Source: Sisyra terminalis
Taxonomy: Eukaryota; Arthropoda; Insecta; Neuroptera; Sisyridae
Assembly (NCBI GenBank): GCA_958496175.1
Contig: OY292280.1
Span: 3,472,001 to 3,536,000, forward strand
Direction: 5' to 3'
Length of the DNA stretch: 64,000 nt
Part shown: one piece after another, positions 23,394 to 33,554 of the stretch
Position numbering within the stretch: position 1 is the stretch's first letter
Layout of the letters: every line of letters starts with the position of its first letter
Notes under the pieces: model-generated
Seen by the model: the letters and a program-made list of their open reading frames with translations, nothing else
What the model was told of the DNA's origin: nothing
The model's database searches: none
Translations under genes and position numbers: made by a program

Positions 23394-23883
23394 GTAAGTC
23401 ATTAATTTATTCTTTTGTAATTTCTAATTACTAATTAATATAATAGAAACCATAAATTAAATCAAATTAGATTTAAATTAATACTTGAGTTTTTGGGTAC
23501 ACTTATGTAAACTAAAATTATTTTTGCACTTTTATTTGTGTTTCAAACTAGATAAATATTAAAGTTTTTATAAATATTTTTGATTTTTATGGTAAACTTC
23601 ATTAATAGTTGTTCAAAATTTAATCGGATGCTAAAGATTTTTTGGGAAAATTGAGTGATTTTGGATGATAAACTTGCCACGTTTTTACAAAAAAAAATGC
23701 ATTTTTTTTTAAATTAAGGACCAAAAAATATATTATTTATTTCTTAAAAATTTATTTATTATTGATTTTGAAATAATATTTATTATTAAAAACAGTTTTT
23801 TTTTACAATTTCGCATGGAAATTACCTAATATAATATAGAATTATACTCTTTGAAAAAATTCAACATTTGAATTATGACCGTT

Positions 23884-23892
23884 GTGACGTCA
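23884..23892. promoter_or_regulatory. CRE-like site TGACGTCAC
   Basis: GTTGTGACGTCACGAACCC. The same CRE palindrome context (CGTTGTGACGTCACTAAG) recurs once per unit in array B. A decayed relative, GCCGTGACATCACTAACCC, is at 24104. Confidence 0.4.
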
Positions 23893-24360
23893 CGAACCCA
23901 AGCCAACCTAATGGATCATAGCCATTTTAATATACCCAATGTTTGACTAAAATAAATTGAAATTAATTTCCTTTTTAGGAATAATCCGGATTGTTAGAAG
24001 TTTTATTTATTGTTTGAAAAACTTTTTAACAATTTTCCACGGAAAATATCCAATACTTTATCGAATTATTCTTGTTCCAAAAATTATACGTTTTAATGAT
24101 GGCCGCCGTGACATCACTAACCCAAGCCCAAGGTTTATAAATTACACAGGTTGTCCCATTAGAAACAAAATATGACGTCATACAAAGAATTTTAAAATTT
24201 TAATCAGTCTGAAGATATGTACGAATTTCTTCTGGATACGTCACGTGGCGCATGAGGCCACCTTAGTATTTTATAAACCTGGACCCAAGCCTGCTTAATA
24301 GACATTTTTTATTCGCCCTGAATTTTATTAAATTTAATTCTTTATCTAATCCTTTAAAGG

Positions 24361-24475
24361 TTTAGCTGGATTAATATGGAGAGTTGGTTCCCAAATGGGA
24401 TACTATATCAAAATTTATGTTTTAATATCGACTTGATCTATAAAAATAATTTTTACTTTTTTGAAGAAAACTTGA
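24361..24475. repeat. Diverged fragment of the 4669-6167 foldback family
   Basis: TTTAGCTGGATTAATATGGA, GAGTTGGTTCCCAAATGGG, then ATCAAAATTTATGTTTTAAT follow the same order as the end of the foldback at 4670-4760. The open frame that starts here therefore begins in transposon sequence. Confidence 0.6.
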
Positions 24476-24501
24476 ATTTTAATATAACATTTCTTTTACA
24501 G

Positions 24502-24651
24502 GTCATTTTTTTGGTGAATCAAGTGAAGTTTGGTACAAGTGACCCAATTGGAGCTTTTCATTACCAATCTGTACCGTGTTGGGATCACCTGGAATACAAA
24601 TGTATCTTTATTGCTTTTTGTCCCAAATTTGCAACAATGAAAGGAGCCAAG
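24502..24651 (+). CDS. Candidate internal exon, 50 codons, phase 0-0
   Basis: Bounded by TTTCTTTTACAG at the 5' side and AAG-GTAGG at the 3' side. Exactly 50 codons, open in phase 0, beginning VIFLVNQVKFGTSD and ending KFATMKGAK, with three cysteines. Its last 20 nt (CAACAATGAAAGGAGCCAAG) resemble the end of the exon at 38105-38275 (CAACAATGCAGAGCTTATAAG). It lies 1.1 kb after the last unit of array A and could be the first common exon spliced to those leaders. No known domain is recognised. It could also be a chance frame within repeats. Confidence 0.4.
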
Positions 24652-24913
24652 GTAGGATTTTTTTTTAATTTTTCTCTATGAAAATATAATTTCTCTATAT
24701 TGTTTATGTCACCCAAAAGTTCTACTGGAAATTGGTCAAATTTTTTTCGGGAAATGATTCCTGAATATAAAAATAAATTTTATCATTTTCATAGTTTATA
24801 ATCTTCTAATATTCATTCAAGCAACTATTAAAGCCTAACCTTAACAATGGAGAACTCAATGGTATCTAGGTATATTTAAATATATATAATCAAATATAGG
24901 TATTCCAATTTGT

Positions 24914-25137
24914 TGTGTGTACAATATATAGAATATATTGCGGTCCAATTTATGTAGTGTTATTCAATATAATAATATATAAAAATCATACCATAAACAT
25001 AAATTTGAACGGAAGTTCAAACAAAAATATTCGTGACATATTGCCCAGATACGTATTTCGATTGCCAAGCAATCTTCCTCAGTGGTCATCAATTAGTTTG
25101 GATCACTCCGTAGCTGCTTTGTGATGATGATACATAT
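24914..25137. repeat. Half copy of MITE family A
   Basis: Well-preserved left half: terminus GTACAATATATAGAATATAT through ATAAATTTGAACGGAAGTTC and CAGATACGTATTTCGATTGCC to about GTAGCTGCTTTGTGATG, then truncated. Confidence 0.7.
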
Positions 25138-25654
25138 TATGATTCACATAATATGCATATAATTTTAAAATATGATTTTCCAACGTTATGAAAATCTACC
25201 ATCAGGAAAATGAATGGTTCAAGTAGTTTCAGGTAATTTTCGGTCAATTTATAATGTTATAGAAAATTGACCGTTAGTTACTTTTGCCTAAGTGGACTCA
25301 CAAGCATCCGTCAGTGGTAGTAGAAAATTTGACAACAGTAATATTAAATCTATGGAAAACTCTACTTAAATAATGGGTAGAAGAGTTAAATCGAGGGAAC
25401 TGGAATTTTTTGTGTTTCTAAAAATTTCAGGTCCTCGATATAACTTTTTTACGCCAATTTTTATCATCTCTTCTACTAAGTCGATTACTTTGGATGAAAA
25501 TAAAAATTTTAGTTAAAAACTGATAGAAAAAATTGTAATTTGAAACATTAAAATTTTTGGGATCAATTGTCCGAATTTTTGTGCTTGCTGAGAAAATGTA
25601 TAACATCTTTATGTAACAAAATTTACATAAGTAAACTATAAACACAAATGTAGA
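25138..25654. other. AT-rich stretch without gene
   Basis: Nothing supportable beyond short open frames. Confidence 0.4.
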
Positions 25655-25760
25655 TATTTTGAACGTATTACCCTGAAACGTATTTCGATTGCCAAGCAAC
25701 TTTCTCGGTACTCATCTAGTAGTATTAGATCATGATTTACCGTAAAGCGGATTTGGTTAT
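25655..25760. repeat. Fragment of MITE family A
   Basis: CCTGAAACGTATTTCGATTGCC followed by AAGCAACTTTCTCGGTACTC. Eroded internal part of the element. Confidence 0.55.
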
Positions 25761-26943
25761 TTCTGGTAGCCATTCAATGTGCAAATTTTTGTATCAATTT
25801 CTCAAAACAAATGGAAAAAATAAGATTCTATCTAATTTTTGTAAGCATCTTTGAAAACCAGTTTTACACGATCAATAGCCTTTGATAAAGGCAAAACCGA
25901 TGACGACTCCTTGGAGTCATATCCAAACTATAAACTGAATCCTTTAAACTAAATTCCGCTGGAATTTTTGGAGGTTATCAAAGTCATATGAATTCTATAG
26001 GTTTCTTCATAGAACCCAAAATTTTGGTCTTTCTTGGTCCAATTTTGGACAGAAGAGATCACAAAAAAGCTTTTAATTATTCAACAGTTTTGGTGCCAGA
26101 GATTTAATAATTCAAATAATATCCATAGCAAAATTTTCCAGAACTTTATTTCTTATTTGGTCACCAAATAGGGCACCATAGTGGCTTTTCAAATAGTAAC
26201 ATTTCCAAATGATTTTGTAAGAGCTTCGTTTAGTTACAATTTCCTTAAAAAAATTTTGGATTCTTTGCGATTGGCCGAAATATTATTCGATATATAGTCT
26301 ATTAAGGTTTTGAATTAACGCTTAAGTCCTCCAAAAATCAAACGATTCGTTAAAACCACCCATGAAAAAAAAATATATAATTATGGTCGAATTTATATCG
26401 TCAGGAATATTACGACTGTTTTCCTCTCTTCTTATTTCTAAGATTTCTACGGTAGTTGTATACGGTCTGTCAGACCGAAATGCATCTTCGAGGCTGAACT
26501 AATAAAATATTTTTTATTTTTGATAATTAAAGAAGATATATTTTCAAAATCAAAAATTGAACTTAATCCACGTGAAATCTATAGCTTTTGCATTTAACCT
26601 CAATCGATTTTCCTAAGCTTTTTTCATCTTATGCAAAGACTCCACCTTTAGAAGACTATATTTCTTAATGATTATTTTTTCCATGATAAAATATGTAGAT
26701 TTTGGATTTTTTTGAAAAAAATCAAAAAAATTTTTTGAATACGTTTTCATTCAATTTTGTATCATTTCCTTGTAAGTGATAGGGAAAATTTTGGTTTTTT
26801 TCATCGACATTTTTTGTAAGCAAATGAAATGCCATGAAATAAACCAGAATTGTTTTTATCAATCAGCACTTTAGGTAAACCAATTTTTAGTAGATATAGA
26901 AAAATACAATTTAATTCAAATAATAATTGGTTAACGTATAAAT
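25761..26943. other. AT-rich stretch without gene
   Basis: Contains a short palindrome CGGTCTGTCAGACCG (about 26464). No exon, RNA or mobile element is supported. Confidence 0.4.
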
Positions 26944-27185
26944 GTATAGTTTATACAATATATAAAATATATAGAGGTCTTTTTTATGAAATATAATTTA
27001 CAAAAGTAAACAGTAAAAATAAATTCGACAAAAGTTCAAACAAATGTACTTTTCACGTATTAAGTGACATATACGTATTTCGATTGCCATGCAATCTTTC
27101 CCAGTAGTCATCAAGTAGTATTGGATCGCTCCGTAAATGTTATGTAGTGATTTACATAGCCAATACAATGCCATGCATAGCTATC
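26944..27185. repeat. Half copy of MITE family A, diverged
   Basis: TATACAATATATAAAATATA terminus, a GACAAAAGTTCAAACAAATG part, then ATACGTATTTCGATTGCCAT. Truncated in the right half. Confidence 0.65.
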
Positions 27186-27399
27186 GCATCATAAACCTTT
27201 AAAACGGGAGAACCTCCACAAATAATATCAATTTTCACGGGTTATTTCACGGGAAGTAACTGGTATTTAACAATTATCAAACAGATTATTACTTTCAACG
27301 CAAATCCTTTGGTATAACTGATACTAGAAATTTTGTTATACAAACACTTTAATTTTTGAAAATAATAATACATATAACTATAACAAATCAATTTTATAA

Positions 27400-27600
27400 C
27401 ACAAACGTTTATTTATTTCCCACTACCCACATATTTATTTATTTACAACAATCGTTTAATTATTTAAAAATATGAGTGAATTATAATAGAATGACCAGCC
27501 GTCAATAATTGATTGTTAATTTATTTTTCCACCTGACATCTTCTTTAATAGAAACTCAGACATACATCTTGGTTATTCTTCTAGGTTCATCCATTTCAAG
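27400..27600. repeat. Superunit left-edge block, copy 1
   Basis: The region resembles 40310-40540 (TATTTATTTACAACAATCG, CATCTTCTTTAATAGAAAC, TTCATCCATTTCAAGCAC). A shorter relative is near 32650-32710. It marks repeated superunits of the hairpin region and always precedes an S-element. Confidence 0.5.
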
Positions 27601-27654
27601 CACATTCTCCTTTTATTTGTATTGACTATCCTTTTTATCTTCAATTAAATGTCC

Positions 27655-27760
27655 TCAAGAAAACATCTTGATCATCTTTCTCACTGTGCTTGGCCGCTCG
27701 CCCTTAATTTATTTTCATGGTTTAGTACGTGCCCAGCAGAACGCCAGACTAATGGCATAT
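27655..27760 (+). repeat. S-element copy 1
   Basis: CACTGTGCTTGGCCGCTCGC, then ATTTTCATGG and GTGCCCAGCAGAACGCCAG. One of eight copies of a conserved element in 27-46 kb that is GC-richer than its surroundings. Confidence 0.6.
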
Positions 27761-27983
27761 GCACAAATTCATTCAAATCTTAGGCATGAAATAATGTAAT
27801 TTTTTTAACCTATTATATTTTCAATCATAAGAATCTATAGATGGTTAGTATAGTAAAAAGATACTAGAATTATATCAAATATAGATTAAATATATCAAAA
27901 TATAGATCAAATATAGATATCAAATAGATCTTCTTTTAGAGACCAGAAAAGCAATGAAGTTCATGTATTTATTGTAAAATTTT

Positions 27984-28072
27984 TGGTATTATAATTGTTG
28001 AGACTAAAGTCATTGTTTTCTATTAAAAAAAAAAAGAAACTTTGGGTTTAGTCTCTTCAATTTTATTATCAC
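27984..28072 (+). ncRNA. pri-miRNA-like hairpin 1
   Basis: 5' arm AATTGTTGAGACTAAAG pairs with 3' arm TTTAGTCTCTTCAATT (about 14 of 16 positions). The lower stem is GGTATTATAA with TTTTATTATC, followed by the family flank CAGCACC. Confidence 0.45.
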
Positions 28073-28124
28073 AGCACCATGAATCAATGGATTCTCCGAA
28101 ATATTTTCGGAGCGATTTTTGGAT

Positions 28125-28212
28125 GTGATACCGCAGTATAAGGGTATGTTCCCATTGATTTTGAATAATAATAATTAAATCTTTTGGTTTATACCCTTCA
28201 ACTTTGGTATCA
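28125..28212 (+). ncRNA. pri-miRNA-like hairpin 2
   Basis: 5' arm GATACCGCAGTATAAGGGTA pairs with 3' arm TACCCTTCAACTTTGGTATC (about 17 of 21 positions). The loop is AT-rich. Confidence 0.5.
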
Positions 28213-28261
28213 TTGCAGCATGAGAGTTGTTTTTTTCAACTTAGAAGGTCCATCGATTAAA

Positions 28262-28349
28262 TGGTACTGCAATTCTGGCGATTGAAACAAATTGTTCTTG
28301 AAAACAAAATGAACCATTTGTTTCAATCGCACCGATTTTGGTACCAAAG
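28262..28349 (+). ncRNA. pri-miRNA-like hairpin 3
   Basis: GGCGATTGAAACAAAT pairs perfectly with ATTTGTTTCAATCGC above the conserved lower stem GGTACTGCAATT/GATTTTGGTACC. Sister of the hairpin at 34765. Confidence 0.55.
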
Positions 28350-28736
28350 CAACATTCCTTAAATTATTTCCAAGGGTGGAATGATTTACTAAAAATATTT
28401 TTTTTTATTTTTATAGTCTCTGCAGTCAATGTAGAATCAAAACAAACCTAGAACTAATAGATCAATCTATTGTTTCGTTTAATATACTTCTCTTTAATTT
28501 TGCACGCTTGCATAGCATTGGTATTGTCCAAAACCTGGCGCTCCGCGGAAGTTCAGACGTCAGAACGCATACACATACACAAACAATTCATATCTTTTTT
28601 AAATTGAATCTTCAATTAGCAACAATATTTAAAGACCAAACTCCATTTATGGAGTTTTCAATTATATTTTCATTACCTTTGAATCCAATTTTCAATGTAA
28701 AATGTCGAACAGCAGTTTTCAAAAGCTTATATAAAG

Positions 28737-28823
28737 GATACTGATGCTTTAGTTTAAATAGCGGACGTTTGTGGTAAATTTAAAAACAATCGTTCGGTAT
28801 TTATTCTTCAGTTTTAGTATTAC
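28737..28823 (+). ncRNA. pri-miRNA-like hairpin 4 (class I)
   Basis: 5' arm GATACTGATGCTTTAGTTTA; 3' arm CGTTCGGTATTTATTCTTCA ending TTTTAGTATTACAGCA. Class I hairpins share the 3' arm pattern CGTTCGGTATTTAGTGGTCA. Confidence 0.45.
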
Positions 28824-28837
28824 AGCATCATGGTACG

Positions 28838-28880
28838 TATTAATTAATTAATTAATTAATTAATTAATTAATTAATTAAA
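28838..28880. repeat. (TTAA)n microsatellite
   Basis: About ten tandem ATTA/TTAA tetramers immediately after hairpin 4. Confidence 0.9.
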
Positions 28881-28929
28881 CGTAGTAAATGGAACGGATT
28901 AAATATTAAAATAAATCATTTTTCATATA

Positions 28930-29060
28930 TTTAACCAAAAGTGCTTATGGAACTAGAAAATGCTAAAAGATTCTCTCGAATTAAAATTCGCAAGTATTTC
29001 CATTTCAATGCTATTTTTTTAGTTAAATGGTCACCCCTGTTAAACCAACAATGATAACAT
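28930..29060 (+). pseudogene. Decayed E-exon copy
   Basis: AACCAAAAGTGCTTATGGAA, AAAAGATTCTCTCGAATTAA and TATTTCCATTTCAATGC follow the order of the E-exon copies at 36071 and 42316. There is no open frame or splice sites. Confidence 0.4.
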
Positions 29061-29431
29061 TTACAACGACAAAAATATGAGTCACAGGGATGTACAATTT
29101 TGTTTTTTTCCTATTGTTACGTTTTGAGTATTTATGTTAAGGGGTTCCTTGGATTTGTGCTTTCAGACAACAATTAATTTTATACACCAACGAAAATGTC
29201 TCATCGATGAGCAATACCATATATAAGATTATTTTTAAACTACTTTATCGGAAATGGAGGAAATTATATTCTACTAATTCAATATCTCTATTTTGCTACA
29301 AAATATGTCGCGTTTCTTAGTTTTGCAATAGAGACATGACAATTTTGTTCAAAATATAGATATTAATATCGTCGATAGATTCTAAGATTCAAAGATTTAT
29401 TATTTGGATCGGAAATGTTGTGTTTTTATAA

Positions 29432-29516
29432 GTGATACCGGATTTTGGCGGTAAGTGTTCTTCGCTTTTGCTTAATATAAAAAGCGTTGAATATTTATCC
29501 CAGAACTTTGGTATCA
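29432..29516 (+). ncRNA. pri-miRNA-like hairpin 5 (class I)
   Basis: 5' arm GATACCGGATTTTGGCGGTA; 3' arm GCGTTGAATATTTATCCCAG, closing with ACTTTGGTATCAATGC. The loop is TTAATAT-like. Confidence 0.5.
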
Positions 29517-29726
29517 ATGCTACATATGAGCCCAAATGGATTAAATTTTAGTAACATTGATATTTAAAAAAAACTAATAATTAAAAAATTATAATACTTT
29601 TAAATGCTTAAATGATTTTACCACATCCAAAAATCCATATTTGGTGCGGCCAGAAGGCATTTTTAACATAGGATCGTTAATATGAATATGGCCACAGCCA
29701 AATTTGAAGTAAGAACCACTTATATA

Positions 29727-29818
29727 TCATCTTTCTTCACATTATGCTTGGCTGCTCCCCCTTTATTAGTTTTCATGGTTCGGTGAATACACAGCATGAC
29801 GCCAGATGCAACTTTGAA
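29727..29818 (+). repeat. S-element copy 2
   Basis: CATTATGCTTGGCTGCTCCC, TTTTCATGGTTCGGTG, ACACAGCATGACGCCAGATG. Confidence 0.6.
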
Positions 29819-29840
29819 CATATACATTTAACTCTTAAAT

Positions 29841-29928
29841 GTGATATTGAAGTTCTCGTTAAATTTCGATCGCTTTTGATTAATATAAGAAGGGTTCGAT
29901 ATTTAGTGGTCAACTTTGGTATCAAAGC
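29841..29928 (+). ncRNA. pri-miRNA-like hairpin 6 (class I)
   Basis: 5' arm GATATTGAAGTTCTCGTTAA; 3' arm GGTTCGATATTTAGTGGTCA, closing ACTTTGGTATCAAAGC. Lies about 25 nt after an S-element. Confidence 0.5.
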
Positions 29929-30282
29929 AGCAGTAGTTTGTGAATGAATTAAATACTAAATTGAATTCTTTTTCATTTATCTATACCTATTATAATCTTA
30001 CTTACTTCTATATTTTCGGGTTTCAATAAAATTCATAAATTAAAACTTCCAGGTCACAATTTGTTTTAAAATTTTTTATATTTATGGTCTGTAGTAATCG
30101 GGTTTTGATAAGTGCTAATCCCTTGAATGGACCAGATTGTATTTCCAATGGATCCGTTATGTACATCAAAAAATCAAAAATGACGAAAATAAATAATTTT
30201 ACGAAACGTTCAACGGTTATTGGTTATATATATTATTGAAACATTATTGAAGTAATTTATCTAAAAGTTCATATATTAATAT

Positions 30283-30335
30283 ATGAACCAACCAATTCAT
30301 ACAAAAATGGCAATGGAATCAGAAACACAGTGTTT
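30283..30335 (+). pseudogene. Decayed E-exon copy
   Basis: GAACCAACCAATTCATACAA then AAATGGCAATGGAATCAGAA matches the start of the E exon. The acceptor is lost and the body is short. Confidence 0.45.
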
Positions 30336-30599
30336 CATATCATGATCAAAATATTGAAATTTTAATAAATTTTCATAAGTTCGATTCATTTTTGGAATCA
30401 CGCTCACATCTCGAATGCTTCAAAAAATGACATAATACAACAATGGAACATTCTGGTTTTTAAAATATGATTGCAAAGTGTCACATTATATTATTTTATT
30501 TGAAAATCCACTTTTCTTTTACTTAAAATTTAAACTAATTATATCGGAGCTAAGTTATTGTTACTTCCCTATGACTTGAATCAATGTATGCATAGTCCT

Positions 30600-30636
30600 T
30601 GTGTCTGGCGTCCCGCTGGGCGCTCATCGAATTATG
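30600..30636 (-). repeat. S-element fragment, reverse orientation
   Basis: GTGTCTGGCGTCCCGCTGGG followed by CGCTCATCG is the reverse complement of the 3' half of the S-element. Confidence 0.5.
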
Positions 30637-30958
30637 TTCTAAAAGTTTCGGCTTAGGGGAAAAATGGGTAGATAAAAATAGTTAGCGTCGAAAGTCCCAT
30701 AGATGGACAAATCTGGATGTTGGGAAGCACTGTAAAAAGTTAGTTATACCTGACGAATTTAGCAGTTATTAGTTGGTGAATCAGTTATCAGTCAGCTACA
30801 CGTTAGATATTGCAGTAAACGAGGAGTATTTTAAAAAAATAAGGGTGAAATAAATAATATGTCCTGAAGTACAGAGATAATTATTTTTTTTAACAGAAAA
30901 ATACATTATTTTAATGAAAAATTTGAACAGGAAATGAGAAACAGGAAATTTGTGTATG

Positions 30959-31046
30959 TGATACTGCAGTTATAGGTAACTTTCCACCGTTTTGAATAAA
31001 TAAGCAAAACGTTGGGTAATTGCCTGTCAACTTTGGTATCAAAGCG
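30959..31046 (+). ncRNA. pri-miRNA-like hairpin 7 (class I)
   Basis: 5' arm GATACTGCAGTTATAGGTAA; 3' arm CGTTGGGTAATTGCCTGTCA, closing ACTTTGGTATCAAAGC. Sister of the hairpin at 37664. Confidence 0.5.
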
Positions 31047-31396
31047 ACATATGAGCGTAAACGTATTAAATTTTAAAGTGTCCACTACTAACAAATCAAT
31101 TCCACAAAGAACTTAGTTATAATATTTTTTTGGTATCATAGTTAAAAAGTCATCATCAAGGCTGCCATTGTCAAATGGAAGTTGAGCAAATAGTTACTGG
31201 TCATTTCTAAAATCTATTCAAGGTATCTAAGGAACCTAGGTATCTAGCAAGGTACCTATCAATGGATTCAATATCCACAACGAATGGTTAAAATGGAGCC
31301 AAGAAAAGCATCTTCAAAAATGGTGAAAAACTTTTTGGTAAAAATTGCATCGAATTTAATAAAAGTACAAATATTAATGTGCGTTTTCTTTTCTAG

Positions 31397-31527
31397 GGTT
31401 GGAACCAACCAATTCTTTTAAAACTGACATTGGAACCATCAAATTTTGGCAGATTTCTTCCAACTGGAATTCACGATATTTTCAACAGTGATGCCAACTT
31501 GTTGGCAAAAATTTTTCAACTCTGAAA
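31397..31527 (+). pseudogene. E exon truncated by deletion
   Basis: Intact acceptor TTTTCTTTTCTAG and the frame GWNQPILLKLTLEPSNFGRF, as in the exon at 38105. It runs off at DANLLAKIFQL-stop where the deletion joins it to downstream repeat. The donor is absent. Confidence 0.65.
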
Positions 31528-31612
31528 TTGTGCCTTGAAAAGCACTTCCCCCATATCCGAAATATTGAGTTGGTACCACTGTTAGGTTGGAAAAAGTTCC
31601 CTTGTTCAAATC

Positions 31613-31700
31613 TGGTACTGAAATTTTTAATGAGTGGATCGTATGTGTTTTTATAATAGAAAGACCATGTGATACATTCGTAGAAATTTTGGTATCAAAG
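31613..31700 (+). ncRNA. pri-miRNA-like hairpin 8
   Basis: 5' arm TTAATGAGTGGATCGTATGT; 3' arm CCATGTGATACATTCGTAGA. Lower stem GGTACTGAAATTT/AAATTTTGGTATCAAAG; 3' flank CAACGTTGGA. First unit of a 303-bp tandem array. Confidence 0.55.
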
Positions 31701-31913
31701 CAACGTTGGAGTATTTGGTGGATAACCCTTCTATAGTGGTCTATACTGATACTGAAATTTTTGCAGTTTAATCAAGTACTTAACACTGTTTTCAAAAAAT
31801 CTGAATTTTATTAGGCAAGACTTTGGACTTTTGCATAGAAAAGCACTTTCGTTAATTCCGTAATTTTCAGTTGGTAGCACTGTAAAGTTGGAAAGAGGTC
31901 CCGTGATCAAAAA

Positions 31914-32001
31914 TGGTACTGCAATTTTAACGAGTGAATTGTATGTGTTTTTATAGCAAAAATACCATATGATTCCATCGTTAAAGTTTTGGTATCAAAG
32001 C
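31914..32001 (+). ncRNA. pri-miRNA-like hairpin 9
   Basis: 5' arm TTAACGAGTGAATTGTATGT; 3' arm CCATATGATTCCATCGTTAA (only one or two mismatches). Second unit, 301 bp after hairpin 8. Confidence 0.55.
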
Positions 32002-32219
32002 AACATTGGAATATTTGGTGCAGTTATACACATATGGATAAGCTTCCATAATAAATATTGCTTCTGCAATTTTTGCAGTTAAACCGAGTGACTTATTACT
32101 ATTTTCTTGAAAAACTAATATTTTAGACTCTGAAATATTGGTTAGAAAGGACCTTTGTGATTTCCGTAATTTTGAGTTGGTAGCACTGTAAAGTCAGAAT
32201 GAAGTCTCATGTTTAAATC

Positions 32220-32308
32220 TGGTACTGCAATTTTTAATGAGTGAAACCTATGAGTATTTATATTAAAAATGCCATCGGTTTCATTCGTAGAAATTTTTTT
32301 ATCAAAAC
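32220..32308 (+). ncRNA. pri-miRNA-like hairpin 10
   Basis: 5' arm TTAATGAGTGAAACCTATGA; 3' arm GCCATCGGTTTCATTCGTAG. The GGTATC of the lower stem is altered to TTTATC in this copy. Confidence 0.5.
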
Positions 32309-32519
32309 AACATTGGAATAATCGGTTCAGTGATTTACATGTGATATTAGCTTCAATACTAAATACTGCTACTGTAATTTTTGTTACGAAATAATTTTTT
32401 CTAAAATTCAGAATTTTATGAATAAAGACTCTGAACTTCTGCTTTACAAAGAACTGTCCCCATTTCCATAACTTTAAGTTGGTAACACTGTTGTCAGCAT
32501 GAGATGTCATGTTCAAAAC

Positions 32520-32608
32520 TGATACTTCAATTTTAAACGAATGATTCAATTGTGTATTTGTTATTAAAATACCATGTGTTTCATTCGTTCGAATTTGGGT
32601 ATTAAAAC
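32520..32608 (+). ncRNA. pri-miRNA-like hairpin 11
   Basis: 5' arm TTAAACGAATGATTCAATTG; 3' arm ACCATGTGTTTCATTCGTTC. The lower stem is weakened (GATACTTCAATT/GGGTATTAAAAC). Confidence 0.45.
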
Positions 32609-32639
32609 AACGTTGGAATAATGGCTGCCGTGATTTATT

Positions 32640-33115
32640 AAACTTACATTTTTACATATGGCTTCTGGATTATTCGAACTCCATATTGTTCCATAATTGA
32701 CACCATTTTTTATCTTGCCTTTTTTTTAAATCCAAATTCCTCAATGAATCCTCAAAATCAGCAATACTCAATCTTTTTTTCCTTTGGGCCGCATTTCGAT
32801 TTTTACTTTCCACGTAGGGCGCAACAAATTAATAGCAAAATGTATATATAACAATAAATTTGCCTATTTTTTATCAGTCGAACCGGCCAGAATTCAGGGA
32901 CTGCGATTTTTACGTCAATAATTGCATTTTGATCCCAAATATGTATACTGGCAACACTGGTAAAACTTTCCTTCTTGTACCGACTTGCTAACTCCTCGTT
33001 TACATCCCTGAATTGATAGGTTTTTACCTTGATAACAACTCAATATTGAGAATTTGATAAAACCAGCACCAAAAATATTAATAGCAATAATTATTTCGGG
33101 CCACTAATTGAGAAT
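32640..33115. other. Intervening sequence with superunit-edge relic
   Basis: TTCTGGATTATTCGAACTCC near 32666 resembles the block at 40490-40515 that precedes an S-element. No gene. Confidence 0.4.
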
Positions 33116-33123
33116 GGCTGATC

Positions 33124-33218
33124 TTGATCGTCTTTCATCTCATTGTGCTTGTCCGCTCCCCCTTTACATATTTTCATGGTTCGGTGAGCACACAACATGA
33201 CCCCAGACGCAATGTTCA
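33124..33218 (+). repeat. S-element copy 3
   Basis: CATTGTGCTTGTCCGCTCCC, TTTTCATGGTTCGGTGAGCA, ACATGACCCCAGACGC. Confidence 0.6.
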
Positions 33219-33440
33219 TGTTAATATATATTTAAATCTTAGGCATGTTACAATATTAATTCCGCCAAAAGCTAAAACAATCAAAATAAGAATAAAGGAT
33301 AGTTATATCAATTTTTCGGGCTGATTTTTGATCGATTTTTTTTTTTACTTTATTTTTGGGTAGGAAATCTATGGACTAACGTATGAAGCCTGTTTTTTGT
33401 GTAAAATGAAAATCAACAGTATTCGTTTTCATATATAAGA

Positions 33441-33526
33441 GGTACTGATGTTCGTCATTAAATAATGGGCGGTTTTGGTTATTATAAGAACCGTTTAGTA
33501 TTTAGTGGTCAATTTCGGTATCTATG
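33441..33526 (+). ncRNA. pri-miRNA-like hairpin 12 (class I)
   Basis: 5' arm GGTACTGATGTTCGTCATTA; 3' arm CCGTTTAGTATTTAGTGGTC, closing AATTTCGGTATCTATGC. Confidence 0.45.
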
Positions 33527-33554
33527 CTGCATAAATGTGAGAATCATTTATATT

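Larger units (their letters stand above)
18371..23400 (+). repeat. Promoter-like tandem array A, seven units
   Basis: Seven direct units, five spaced about 890-910 bp and two shortened (about 650 and 520 bp). Each carries, in order: ACCNCCAAAATTGCGCGCTC, CATTGGCTACCATGGCGTGG, ATTCTGCGCAAAATTAG, and the exon-like string GGCCATTTGTAATTCAGATC with AAAACGTGG. These patches are the GC- and CpG-richer parts of a very AT-rich region. Five of seven units keep an exon-end GTAAGT. Read as alternative promoters/first exons for the plus-strand locus; a plain satellite is the alternative. Confidence 0.6.
31120..32610 (+). repeat. Segmental duplicate of 37830-39620, with internal deletion
   Basis: AAGTCATCATCAAGGCTGCC, GTAGAG-free spacer AAGGTATCTAAGGAACCTAG and the E exon are all repeated at 37857 onward, then hairpins 8-10 match those at 38912, 39213 and 39520. 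Relative to the right copy, about 0.6 kb (the end of the E exon, its donor and one hairpin) is missing at about 31505. Confidence 0.8.

Noticed and set aside
18371..23400. Plain satellite DNA as the full explanation of array A
   Set aside because: Kept as an alternative, but the conserved GTAAGT donors and the GC-richer motif patches in both arrays argue for a transcribed promoter/leader role.
24376..24681. A 101-codon gene starting at 24376
   Set aside because: Its first third is a diverged fragment of the 4669-6167 foldback; only the part after the acceptor at 24501 is kept as a candidate exon.
32142..32549. 135-codon minus-strand open frame
   Set aside because: It runs antisense through two units of the 303-bp hairpin array and is not open in the duplicated array at 39.4-39.8 kb; a shadow of the repeat.
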